Positions 26,444-35,206 of a stretch of DNA of 64,000 bases are shown here, piece by piece (within the stretch, counting starts at the first letter, position 1; every line of letters begins with the position of its first letter). A model generated the notes under the pieces. That model was not told where the DNA came from. It made no database searches and worked only from the letters and a program-made list of their open reading frames with translations. Source of the DNA: Bryobacterales bacterium KBS 96 (GTDB lineage: Bacteria; Acidobacteriota; Terriglobia; Bryobacterales; Bryobacteraceae); NCBI GenBank assembly GCA_000381625.1, contig KB906767.1, forward strand, positions 5,013,357-5,077,356, read 5' to 3'. Both the position numbers and the translations under genes were made by a program.

Positions 26444-27235
26444 ATGTCCGGGCCTCCGTTGCCACCGCCATTTGACGAAATCGGCCAGCGTTGCTTTTCG
26501 TTCTATCCATCGATTGCGAATGCGGAGCCGAACGAATGGCGGCTGCGAAGCGCGACCTGGTCGGACGTGCAGGTCATCAATGCGCGCACCAGCGTGGACG
26601 TGTGGATTCCGCGTCAATACATCGGACCGGTTTCCGAAACAGATGACCCGGTGTTAATTCTCGGCCTGACTAAGGAACTGGAGTACAAGGACGGAGTGGT
26701 CTGGCCGCGTGTCCGGCGTGTGATCGAGATGCCGCGTGCGGCAAACGATGGACCATACCGGCTTCGCCCGCGCTTTAAGGACCCCGGATCGCCTGCGCCG
26801 GTTGTCGGCATCCGTCTGGACACAAGAGAGAACTCGAGGGTCGGTCGCCTCTTGATTATCTATACAGGCGTAGCGGCGGTTCTGGTTTCGCTGCTTGTAT
26901 TGGTGGTGTTTCGCGACTGGATCTTCTCAGCGCGGGTTGCTGCCGAGTCTCCACAAAATCAGGATCTCGGCCTCACTCCTTCGGACGATTTCGACAGCAT
27001 CGTGCAGCGCCTTGGACCACCCGCACAGGATGAATCGCGTCTGGGGCCCGGCGGAACCGAGTTTCGCGCGCTCGGTTATCCTAAGAATCAATTGACTGTG
27101 ATTCTGATGGGAAATAGCCGGGGAGAATTGCACTATATCGGCGCCATGGGCCCGCAATGGCATGTGATCGATACGGCGCCGCTGAACCGTGGTGGCGATT
27201 CCGGGGCCATTCTTTCCACATTGCCAAAATTCTAA
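26444..27235 (+). CDS. Hypothetical membrane-anchored protein
   Basis: 263 residues. A Pro-rich start (MSGPPLPPPFDEIG), a soluble part to about 130, one clear membrane helix (LLIIYTGVAAVLVSLLVLVVF) near 136-156, and a C-terminal part of about 105 residues with DDFDSIVQRLGPPAQDES, which resembles small SmpA/BamE-like or lipoprotein repeats seen after a TM. No family recognised. It lies directly upstream of cstA (18 bases). Confidence 0.7.
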   Translation: MSGPPLPPPFDEIGQRCFSFYPSIANAEPNEWRLRSATWSDVQVINARTSVDVWIPRQYIGPVSETDDPVLILGLTKELEYKDGVVWPRVRRVIEMPRAANDGPYRLRPRFKDPGSPAPVVGIRLDTRENSRVGRLLIIYTGVAAVLVSLLVLVVFRDWIFSARVAAESPQNQDLGLTPSDDFDSIVQRLGPPAQDESRLGPGGTEFRALGYPKNQLTVILMGNSRGELHYIGAMGPQWHVIDTAPLNRGGDSGAILSTLPKF

Positions 27236-27253
27236 AACTTCGAATTACGAGGC

Positions 27254-29320
27254 ATGAAAAGACAATTGCACTCGCTTGTCTGGGCCGGCCTTGCCGTTGT
27301 CGCGGCCATCTGCCTGGGCGCTATTGCCACAAGCCGGGGAGAACCCGTAAACAGCTTCTGGATCATCGCAGCTGCCGTGAGTATTTTCCTTATCGGGTTC
27401 CGATTCTACGGCAAATTCATCGCCGCGAAGGTAATGGCGCTGGACGATCGCCGCGCGACCCCGGCCGAGAAGTTTCGCGATGGCCATGATTTCGAGCCGA
27501 CCAATAAATGGATTCTGTTCGGCCACCACTTCGCCGCCATTGCCGGGCCCGGCCCTTTGGTTGGCCCCACTCTGGCGGCCCAGTTCGGCTATCTGCCGGG
27601 CCTGCTGTGGATCTTGTTTGGCGCGGTGCTTGGCGGGGCGGTGCAGGACTTTACGATCCTATTCTGCTCCATGCGGCGCGACGGTAAATCGCTCGGCGAG
27701 ATGGCGCGGGAAGAGATCGGTAAGACCGGCGGCCTGGTCGCGCTCGTGACGGTGCTGCTGATCATGGTCATTCTGCTTGCCGTGGTCGCACTCGTTGTTG
27801 TGAACGCTTTAAAGGGCAGCCCCTGGGGGACGTTCACAATTGGCGCCACAATGCCGATTGCCGTGTTTATGGGCCTGTATCTACGATACTGGCGTCCCGG
27901 TAAAGTGCTCGAATGTTCGGTCATCGGATTCATCCTGGTTCTGCTCGCCGTTTTCGGAGGCGAATGGGTAGCGCGTTCTCCGAGTTGGGCGCCGCTGTTC
28001 ACGATGTCGGGCGTAGCCCTGGCATTCGCCATCATCGTTTATGGTTTTCTTGCGAGCGCCCTTCCGGTGTGGCTGCTGCTGGCGCCCCGCGACTATTTGA
28101 GCACCTTTATCAAACTGGGCGTCATCTTGCTTTTGGCGCTGGGGATTTGCATCACGCATCCGCAACTCCAATTGCCGCCGCTGACCAAATTCACGAATGG
28201 ATTAGGCCCGATTTTCGCGGGAAAAGTCTTTCCGTTTTGCTTCATCACCATCGCCTGTGGGGCCATCTCGGGCTTTCATGCTCTTATTTCGTCCGGGACA
28301 ACGCCGAAGATGATCACGCGCGAATGGCACTCCTGGCCCATCGGCTACGGGTCCATGCTTCTCGAAGGGTTCGTCGGCATTATGGCGCTGGTCGCCGCGG
28401 CTTCCCTTGCGCCCGGAGTGTTCTTCGCAGTTAACTCGCCGGCCGGCCTCGTCGGCGTGGCGCCAGTTGCCGCAACGGCCACTATCAGCGGCTGGGGATT
28501 TCCAGTGACTGCCGGCCAAATGGCCGAGTTGGCGCAGCGCGTTGGCGAAACGACTCTATTCAGCCGCACCGGCGGCGCGCCATCGCTCGCGCTGGGAATG
28601 GCTCACATCTTCGCGCGTACCGGGGGCGGAGACGCGATTCTCAGCTTCTGGTACCACTTCGCCATCGTCTTTGAAGCATTGTTCATCCTGACGATCATCG
28701 ATGCCGGGACGCGAGTCGGGCGGTTTATGTTGCAGGATCTGCTTGGACACGTGCACAAGCCACTGGGGCGAACGCACTGGATGCCCGGTATCCTCGGCAC
28801 GAGCGCGCTGATCGTCGCGGCTTGGGGCTACTTTCTGTATCAAGGCGTGGTAGATCCACTCGGCGGAATCAATTCTTTATGGCCGTTATTCGGCATCGCG
28901 AACCAGTTGTTGAGCGCCATTGCGCTGTGCGTGGCGACTACAGTTTTTATCAAAATGCATCGCGCCAGGTACATCTGGATTACCGGAACTCCGTTGGCAT
29001 GGCTGCTTGTCACTACATTCGCGGCAGGCTGGGAGAAGATATTTTCGCCGGAACCGCGGCTGGGATTTTTAGCGCAGGCGAATGCTCTCACGTCGTCCCT
29101 TGCCGCCGGAGGCATTGCGGCGCAGCACGCGGCGGCCACCAGAACACAGATTTTCAATAACCGGCTGGATGCGGCCGTGTGCGCGATTTTTATGATTCTG
29201 GTCGCCGTGATCGTGCTCGATTCGTTTCGCGTGTGGTACGGGCTGCTGCGCGGCACGCGATCGGCCGCAAGCTCGGAATCGCCGTTCGTCGCATCGCGAC
29301 TGGAGGCGGAAAGTATATGA
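27254..29320 (+). CDS. cstA: Carbon starvation protein CstA (peptide/pyruvate transporter)
   Basis: 688 residues with about 16 to 18 hydrophobic helices. The conserved N-terminal DFEPTNKWILFGHHFAAIAGPGPLVGP and GAVLGGAVQDF, plus HALISSGTTPKM and the late GGINSLWPLFGIANQLL, match CstA closely. In enteric bacteria the family takes up peptides or pyruvate across the inner membrane during starvation. Its stop overlaps the start of the YbdD-like gene (ATGA). Confidence 0.95.
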   Translation: MKRQLHSLVWAGLAVVAAICLGAIATSRGEPVNSFWIIAAAVSIFLIGFRFYGKFIAAKVMALDDRRATPAEKFRDGHDFEPTNKWILFGHHFAAIAGPGPLVGPTLAAQFGYLPGLLWILFGAVLGGAVQDFTILFCSMRRDGKSLGEMAREEIGKTGGLVALVTVLLIMVILLAVVALVVVNALKGSPWGTFTIGATMPIAVFMGLYLRYWRPGKVLECSVIGFILVLLAVFGGEWVARSPSWAPLFTMSGVALAFAIIVYGFLASALPVWLLLAPRDYLSTFIKLGVILLLALGICITHPQLQLPPLTKFTNGLGPIFAGKVFPFCFITIACGAISGFHALISSGTTPKMITREWHSWPIGYGSMLLEGFVGIMALVAAASLAPGVFFAVNSPAGLVGVAPVAATATISGWGFPVTAGQMAELAQRVGETTLFSRTGGAPSLALGMAHIFARTGGGDAILSFWYHFAIVFEALFILTIIDAGTRVGRFMLQDLLGHVHKPLGRTHWMPGILGTSALIVAAWGYFLYQGVVDPLGGINSLWPLFGIANQLLSAIALCVATTVFIKMHRARYIWITGTPLAWLLVTTFAAGWEKIFSPEPRLGFLAQANALTSSLAAGGIAAQHAAATRTQIFNNRLDAAVCAIFMILVAVIVLDSFRVWYGLLRGTRSAASSESPFVASRLEAESI

Positions 29321-29493
29321 GCGTGCTCACGAGGCTGTGGTTGACGCTAGTTGGAATCGCGCGTGAGCTAAGCGACGAGAGCGCCTACGCGCGGCATCTG
29401 GCATATACCGGGCGCCCCCACTCGAACGCGGAGTGGCGCACCTTCAGCGATGCGCGGCTCCGACGGAAATATCAGCAGGGAAAATGCTGCTGA
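29317..29493 (+). CDS. YbdD/YjiX family small protein (DUF466)
   Basis: 58 residues: MSVLTRLWLTLVGIARELSDESAYARHLAY, then SNAEWRTFSDARLRRKYQQGKCC. The LSGE/DESAYxRYxxH-like core and the C-terminal cysteines are typical of the small partner always found after cstA/yjiY genes. The overlap with the cstA stop (ATGA) supports coupled translation. Its role in transport is not settled. Confidence 0.9.
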   Translation: MSVLTRLWLTLVGIARELSDESAYARHLAYTGRPHSNAEWRTFSDARLRRKYQQGKCC

Positions 29494-29514
29494 GCCGGGA
29501 AGCGCACGGCGTTC

Positions 29515-31161
29515 TTACGGCAACGTATATCGCAGATCGACGTACACCATATTCGTTTTCGCGTTTTTCGGATTGCCCGGCGCAACGTACCAGGGATTGC
29601 GCCAGATGTACGAATACTGCAAATTCAAGCCAAGGGAGCCGTATAGCGGGCTTTTCCAAAAGGTCGGTTGGAGTCCAATCGTATATTCCTGGATTGTTCG
29701 ATTCGAACTGTTTGCCGACCCCGCATAACCGAAGCCAATCGGTTTGCCGTTTGCGTCAAAGCCGGTATTCTTGCCAAAATAAGCGCCGCCGTAATAGCTA
29801 TAAAGCATGAGATTCTTGGTGACATTGGCTTCAAATCCGTCGACTGTTGCGTAGGTATGCACCAGAGAAATCGCGCCGTCTGGTCTAACAATCAAGTCTG
29901 GGCCAAGGCCGTAGATGTAACGGCCGCCGCCGTCGCTAAAGAAGGTATTCGCAATGAGGTGGAAATTCTTGAAGATTTCGAAGTTGCCGTTTAGCTCGCC
30001 GCCTCCGCCTGTCGTCGTGTGAGTAGTCCCGGTATAGTCTTTAAACGAACGGACGAACCCCACAGCCTCCAGATGCTGATGTAAGCCGGCGGGTTTCGCA
30101 TCGAACGCGGCCTTCAGAATGACGTCCGGATGGACACTGGCCGCTTTGTAGTTCGTCGTGCCATCGTTGAACTGGCCGGAAAGAGTGCTGCTCAAATCCG
30201 ACGGAAGCGATACCCCAACGCCGCCAATATACTGCTGAGGATTTTCAAGGGAAAGCGCCAGCGCAAAGTGATTGTTCGGATGCAGGGCCACGCGAAATTG
30301 AGCCTGGCGTGCCCAGGGGAGGCCGACTTGGTAATTCGTGTCCATGTTCTGCGTGTAGAAGATGTCGCTTGGCACGGGAGAAACGCCGGATTTGCCGGGT
30401 GTTGTCAGCGACCAGTCCTGGCCTCCCATTACTTCCCAAATTCCTTTTCGTATATCGACGAAATAGTTGCGCATCCGGAGCGTGTTTGCGTTGCTGGTAA
30501 CCCAAACGTTAGCCGGCTGGTTGCCCAGAAAGTCCGTCTCGAGGTATCCGAGGACCTTGGCGCCGAGAACGGTGCTATCAATTTGCAGGCCGATTCGGCT
30601 GTTTTGCGCGCTAAGATTGTTTTCCGAGAGATGCCCTTGTGGGCTATTGGTATATGGAATGCTTCCGAATCCCGTGCCGATGCCGCTGCCTGTGTTGGTC
30701 GAACGGGAGACGAAGGTAAGGTCCATAAACCCGAACGGCTTGAAATCGGCATTACCGATCCGGAATGATAAGGGCGACTTTTCCGCGCTCTGCGTCGCGC
30801 GGGCTGCTGGCGAGAGACTGAAAGGGTGCAGCGTATCGGTAGACGCCGCGCCGGCAGTTTGCAGGGCCGGCGGTGCTAACCCAGCATTGATATTATTTCC
30901 CAAAGCAGTTGCTGCCACTGCTTTGGCTGTGCTTTCCAGCAGTGCGCGCTGTTCAGTTACGGATTTCTGCAGCCGCTCTATCTCTTTCTCCTGGTCCGCT
31001 ATCTTTTGGCGTAATTCTTCCAGTTGCTTTGCAATCGCCGGCGGTTTAGCCGCTGGCGGCGACGCGATCTCTCCTGTCCGAGCGCTCTCCGGGCCTGCCG
31101 CCATCAGTTGCAAGGCCATGACGCCGCAGCAGCAGAGGCTCAGAATCCGTTTTAAATTCAT
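29515..31161 (-). CDS. Outer-membrane porin with N-terminal coiled coil
   Basis: 548 residues. Signal peptide (ILSLCCCGVMALQLMAAG), a coiled coil at about 42-78 (IAKQLEELRQKIADQEKEIERLQKSVTEQ), then beta strands throughout and a terminal YVDLRYTLP. Segments such as FKPFGFMDLTFVSRST, GYLETDFLG and GGQDWSLTTP resemble DcaP/carbohydrate-type porins with a periplasmic coiled-coil domain. A GAGGAG site precedes the ATG. It converges on cstA-ybdD with 21 bases between; substrates unknown. Confidence 0.82.
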   Translation of the reverse strand: MNLKRILSLCCCGVMALQLMAAGPESARTGEIASPPAAKPPAIAKQLEELRQKIADQEKEIERLQKSVTEQRALLESTAKAVAATALGNNINAGLAPPALQTAGAASTDTLHPFSLSPAARATQSAEKSPLSFRIGNADFKPFGFMDLTFVSRSTNTGSGIGTGFGSIPYTNSPQGHLSENNLSAQNSRIGLQIDSTVLGAKVLGYLETDFLGNQPANVWVTSNANTLRMRNYFVDIRKGIWEVMGGQDWSLTTPGKSGVSPVPSDIFYTQNMDTNYQVGLPWARQAQFRVALHPNNHFALALSLENPQQYIGGVGVSLPSDLSSTLSGQFNDGTTNYKAASVHPDVILKAAFDAKPAGLHQHLEAVGFVRSFKDYTGTTHTTTGGGGELNGNFEIFKNFHLIANTFFSDGGGRYIYGLGPDLIVRPDGAISLVHTYATVDGFEANVTKNLMLYSYYGGAYFGKNTGFDANGKPIGFGYAGSANSSNRTIQEYTIGLQPTFWKSPLYGSLGLNLQYSYIWRNPWYVAPGNPKNAKTNMVYVDLRYTLP

Positions 31162-31379
31162 ACTCTCCTCAGTCGGGTAAAGGAATTCAATTCAAGAGGC
31201 ACGCTGTTTTTCGGCCACTCCCACGGCTAGTGGAAAGGCGCCTAGAATGCCCTGAACGCGAACCCAGGATATCGGCGCAGTGTTACACGTCGACGAATAG
31301 TCTGTGACGATACTGCAACGGAGCGTATGTTTCAGCTATTTTGCGAAGCCAAATGCCGCGGCGACTTGTTGCAGGCGCG

Positions 31380-32510
31380 TTACACGTAAACGCGCTTAAC
31401 GCGGGCATGGATGCCGCATAGGACGCTATAGGAGATTGTCCCCGCGAGTTTGGCAATCTCCTGCGCGTCGATGCTCGATGCGCCGTCATGGCCTAAGAGG
31501 GTGACAGTATCGCCCGGTCGAATCTCCGGAATCGTGGTGACGTCGATTGTCGTAAGATCCATCGATACCGAGCCCAGGATCGGCGCAAACCGGCCGGCCG
31601 CGATCACACGGCCTCGATTGGACAGGCGGTGGGGAATGCCGTCGGCATAACCGGCCGCTAGAATTGCGATTCGCACCGGCTGCTGTGCGCGATACATTCC
31701 GCCATAGCCAATGAGGGCGCCGGCCGGCAGATTCTTCACGGAGAGCACGGTCGCTCGCCACGCCAACGCCGGTTTCACCGCCAGCTTTCGCGTGGGGGCC
31801 TGTCCGCGCGCCGGAGACACGTAGCCGTAAATCGCGTGGCCGGGCCGCACCATCCCTCGCCAGGCTCGTTTGCGCCCGTAGGCAATGGGAATGGTGCTGG
31901 AAAGATGCACGTAGCGCGGCTTCACGCCCTCTCGAGCAAGCGCATCCGCGAGCGCCTCAAAGGCCAAGATCTGTTCGTCGGTCTGAGACGATTGGTAATT
32001 TCCGGCGGACGCGAAATGCGTCATCAATCCTTCCAATTCGATATTCGGAGCGTCAGATAATGCCGCGAGGATAGGCGCCGGATCGGGCGCCACGCCAAGC
32101 CGCCCCATGCCGCTGTCTACCTTCAGATGGAACTTATACCGGCTTCCCCGCGCCCTGGCGATCCGGTCGAGTTCCGCCACGTCTTCGAGGGAGTGGATCA
32201 CCGGCGTCAATTCATAAGCGAGCATTGCCTCGCGGGTGAATGGCAGGAAGTCCGCCATTACCAGAATGCGCGTCTTTATGCCCGCATCTCGAAGGGCGAC
32301 GCCTTCTTCCGTGTTGCTGACCGCGAGCCACTGGGCCCCACGCTCTTCAAGCGTCCGGGACACCTCAACGGCTCCATGGCGGTAAGCATCGGCCTTCACC
32401 ACCGGCATCACTTCTGTTTGGCTGCCGACTGTATTTCGAATCGCATCGAAATTGTCTCCGATTTGTTGCCGCGATACTTCAACCCAAGAACGATAAGGGA
32501 GGCGCTCCAT
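31380..32510 (-). CDS. alr: Alanine racemase
   Basis: 376 residues. PLP-Lys in PVVKADAYRHGAVEVSR near residue 39 (the usual motif is KANAYGHG, so Arg replaces Gly here). VDSGMGRLG, MTHFASA, VRPGHAIYGY and the Tyr base in GYGGMYRA are all present, as is C-terminal GSVSMDLTTIDVT. It makes D-alanine for peptidoglycan. No partner genes in an obvious operon. Confidence 0.95.
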   Translation of the reverse strand: MERLPYRSWVEVSRQQIGDNFDAIRNTVGSQTEVMPVVKADAYRHGAVEVSRTLEERGAQWLAVSNTEEGVALRDAGIKTRILVMADFLPFTREAMLAYELTPVIHSLEDVAELDRIARARGSRYKFHLKVDSGMGRLGVAPDPAPILAALSDAPNIELEGLMTHFASAGNYQSSQTDEQILAFEALADALAREGVKPRYVHLSSTIPIAYGRKRAWRGMVRPGHAIYGYVSPARGQAPTRKLAVKPALAWRATVLSVKNLPAGALIGYGGMYRAQQPVRIAILAAGYADGIPHRLSNRGRVIAAGRFAPILGSVSMDLTTIDVTTIPEIRPGDTVTLLGHDGASSIDAQEIAKLAGTISYSVLCGIHARVKRVYV

Positions 32511-32628
32511 ACTCTATCCATCTTCTTCGATGGCTTCTATATTCCCGACGAATTTGCTTCCTCCCGGGAGGAAATCAAGCGGGAACAAATCGCCGTCGGC
32601 CTGCGTAGCCCTTTTCAGGAAGCCTGGC

Positions 32629-32823
32629 ATGGTCACATTTCTGCTCTGGTGTTTGCTCTTTATCGTTTGCTGGCCCGTGGCGCTTTTCGCATTGGTGCTC
32701 TATCCGCTGGTTTGGCTTTTGCTGCTGCCGTTCAAATTGGTTGGAATCGCATGCCACGGAGTATTTGAGTTGATCAAGGCGCTGATCCTGCTGCCGGCGC
32801 GCGTCGTGCGCGCGATTGCGTGA
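32629..32823 (+). CDS. Small membrane protein
   Basis: 64 residues from ATG 32629: MVTFLLWCLLFIVCWPVALFALVLYPLVWLLLLPFKLVGIAC..., two hydrophobic helices and an amphipathic end (FELIKALILLPARVVRAIA). CAGGAAG lies eight bases upstream. The frame is open back to 32530 but without coding character. Such proteins recur in Acidobacteria; function unknown. Confidence 0.65.
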   Translation: MVTFLLWCLLFIVCWPVALFALVLYPLVWLLLLPFKLVGIACHGVFELIKALILLPARVVRAIA

Positions 32824-32889
32824 ATCATGAAAACCGGCGACAGTATCCGGTGCTCAGTCGCCCGGTGGGGGTGGGCAGGTCCTCGATCC

Positions 32890-33122
32890 ATAAGCGCTAA
32901 CTGTAGCGCACGCACTCGTGCGTGCCGCGTCGAGACTTTCTCTACGCCGATTTTCTTTTGAGAAATTCTCCGAGCGGAAAAGCGACGGTATTTCCAGATA
33001 ATTCAACGTCCCGTCGTTTGCCGCACCAGTACTCCGATTCTGCAAGCTGGTCGAGTGCAGGCGCCGAGAAAACTCTCGACGCCTGCACGCACGAGTGCGC
33101 GTGCCACACCTAGCGCTTATGC
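32890..33122. mobile_element. MITE-like element with long imperfect terminal inverted repeats
   Basis: The left arm (32890-32950, CATAAGCGCTA...GTCGAGA.TTTCTC...CGCC) pairs with the right arm (33060-33122) read in reverse, with perhaps a fifth of positions different. About 109 bases lie between. Each arm holds its own smaller palindrome (GCACGCAC-TC-GTGCGTGC at 32909-32926). No ORF inside. A GCAGGCC-CC-GGCCTGC hairpin follows at 33124-33139. Fits a non-autonomous transposable element or a large transcribed hairpin. Confidence 0.6.
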
Positions 33123-33198
33123 GGCAGGCCCCGGCCTGCGTGGGCATAGCAAATGCAAAATCGTCTAGGTCTAGAAGAATATCGTTTTAAACAAGTGA

Positions 33199-33228
33199 AA
33201 GGGCCGGGCGCTTTCGCGTCCGGCCCTT
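33199..33228 (-). terminator. Intrinsic terminator of the OmpA-like gene
   Basis: AAGGGCCGGGCGC (33199-33211) and GCGTCCGGCCCTT (33216-33228) make a 13-bp stem with a TTTC loop and one G-T pair. On the minus strand a moderate T-rich tail follows. It lies about 25 bases past the stop of the gene. Confidence 0.85.
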
Positions 33229-33251
33229 GTTGTTCTAACTGAGGTGAGCGT

Positions 33252-35156
33252 TTATTTCGGGCAGCCGAGGCGCTTCATCACTTTTTGATCGAGCGGCTTG
33301 GCATTCTTCACGGCCGGAGGCATCGGAGCGCCCTTCGGCACCAGGTATACTTCAACGCGACGGTTCTTATCCGACTCGTCTACCTTCGATGACCGGCGTT
33401 CCTTGGTCTCCTGGCGTGTGGATGTTCCGCAGAGGCCCGGTTCCGTGTCGGACGTCTGATCGGTTCCTACCCAGTCGACCATGACACGTGAAAGGTCAAC
33501 CTTTGCGCACGTGCCGGTGCCGCCTGTGAGGACGCCTGCTGCATTCAGAGCGCGCTGTTCGTCGAGTGTACGAGCATTACGCGCCCTGCGGCGGCCCTTC
33601 GGCTGTTCGTCGTTGTCGATGTGACCCACCAGCACAACGGTGTAATTCGGATCGTTGAGCTTCGGAGCGACCTCGTCGATCAGAATACGCTTGCCGCAAT
33701 TGTTCACGCGGCTGTTGTTCTTCGGGAACACGATGTCATTGAACCGGACCATTTGCGGCGCGCACTGCACCGTAATCGTGTCGGTCTTCGTCGCGGACTT
33801 GCCGGATTCGTCAGTTACGGTCAACGTCACATTTACCGTCTTGGTTTGCGGTGTTGAGGCGCTCTGATCGAAGGTCAGGCTCTTCGAATCGAAGGTTGCG
33901 TTGGCGGTGCTGTCGTTTGTTACGCTGCCTTCGGATACGGTCCACTTGTACGTTAGGTTGCCTCCGCAGGCAGAACCGGTGGCGGCACTCTGCAACTGCG
34001 CTGTTGTGTTATCTCCGCGGCAGCTCAGTTCCTTCGGCGAAACCGTGAAGCTGCTGATGACCGGCTCAGTGTATTCTTTGATGCTCAACGTGACCGGGCC
34101 GCCGGTTACTTTGCGGTTCGGATCGGTGGCATCGACTACGTCGACTTCAACCTGGAAATCGCCGGCATTGTTCGGAGTAAATGTGAAATCCGGGCTATTG
34201 GAGCCTTGCGGCTGTCCATTCAACTTCCACGCATAGCCAAGCTGGTGGCCTGAGGGATCGCTTGCGGTTGAGTGCAGCGTGATGGCCTTGCCTTGGCACA
34301 ACGTGCCCTCGGCGCCAGTGATCGTTCCCGCGCTAAGCGGCGGAGGCGGCGGCGGGGGGGCCGGAGGCGGCGGTGGCGGCTGAGCCTTTCTTCCGAGATA
34401 GAAGATCAAGCCCGCGGTAGCCTGCACGCCGTTCAGGCGGTCACCCTTCGGGATATAGATGCCACCCGTCGGGTAGTTCGGCAGGCCATAGGTCGGGTTG
34501 CGGCTAAGCATGCCACGCGCATCCAGCCTGAGCCCGAAGTGGTCCGTAAGGTGGAACTTGATTCCGCCTCCGTAGTTCAGGGCCACCTGCAGATTGTCGT
34601 TCAAGTTGGCCGAGTTATACACGGCGTTGACAGTTGGATCTCGCGCAATGCGTTTGGCTGGATCCGTTGGGGTATATTGGACGGCGCCTACGCCAACGGT
34701 CACATACGGCCGGACGCGAGATCCGCGCGGCGTGAAGTGAAAGACCGGGTTGAACGCCAACTCGTGAATCCGGTTGCCGAAATCGTATCGGGGCAGACCG
34801 GCTTGAGTGGGAGTTAAAAATCGGACATTGTTAACCGTGTATTGATACATCAGCTCGAGGCCGACATATTTGCTGACGTTCACTCCTACACGGCCGCCCA
34901 ATGCGCCGCCCGTCAGGTGCTTTTCCGCGAGACCGCGATTGACCTGACCGAAGATGCTAACGCCGCCGAACGGATCGAGCTCGATCGTGTCGGGAAGGTT
35001 ATTACCTGTGTCGTTGGAAGTCGCACTTGTTGGCTTGGTTGTGCTTTGAGCTTGCGTTGAACTCGAGTTTGCGTCTTGTGCCACTGCCAATGACGCGCAA
35101 AGCGCCATCGATAGCAACGCAGAAGCGATCGGCCTAGATTTGAGCCGAAGATTCAT
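33252..35156 (-). CDS. OmpA-like outer-membrane protein with Ig-like domains
   Basis: 634 residues. Signal peptide (SALLSMALCASLAVAQ), an eight-strand barrel (about 60-255: GGVSIFGQVN..., YVGLELMYQY, NRIHELAFNPVFHF, LNYGGGIKFHLTDHFGLRLDARGM, AGLIFYLGRK), a poly-Pro linker of about 20 residues, two PKD/Ig-like beta domains (280-370; 375-475), then an OmpA_C-like domain (VVLVGHIDNDEQPKGRRRARN...ALNAAGVL...DKNRRVEVYL) expected to bind peptidoglycan. The OmpA motif is altered from GHTDxxG. GGAGGA precedes ATG, and a terminator follows. Confidence 0.88.
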   Translation of the reverse strand: MNLRLKSRPIASALLSMALCASLAVAQDANSSSTQAQSTTKPTSATSNDTGNNLPDTIELDPFGGVSIFGQVNRGLAEKHLTGGALGGRVGVNVSKYVGLELMYQYTVNNVRFLTPTQAGLPRYDFGNRIHELAFNPVFHFTPRGSRVRPYVTVGVGAVQYTPTDPAKRIARDPTVNAVYNSANLNDNLQVALNYGGGIKFHLTDHFGLRLDARGMLSRNPTYGLPNYPTGGIYIPKGDRLNGVQATAGLIFYLGRKAQPPPPPPAPPPPPPPLSAGTITGAEGTLCQGKAITLHSTASDPSGHQLGYAWKLNGQPQGSNSPDFTFTPNNAGDFQVEVDVVDATDPNRKVTGGPVTLSIKEYTEPVISSFTVSPKELSCRGDNTTAQLQSAATGSACGGNLTYKWTVSEGSVTNDSTANATFDSKSLTFDQSASTPQTKTVNVTLTVTDESGKSATKTDTITVQCAPQMVRFNDIVFPKNNSRVNNCGKRILIDEVAPKLNDPNYTVVLVGHIDNDEQPKGRRRARNARTLDEQRALNAAGVLTGGTGTCAKVDLSRVMVDWVGTDQTSDTEPGLCGTSTRQETKERRSSKVDESDKNRRVEVYLVPKGAPMPPAVKNAKPLDQKVMKRLGCPK

Positions 35157-35206
35157 TTTCTCCTCCGCTGAAGCGAATTTTTCATAACTAACACCAATTA
35201 TTGATG

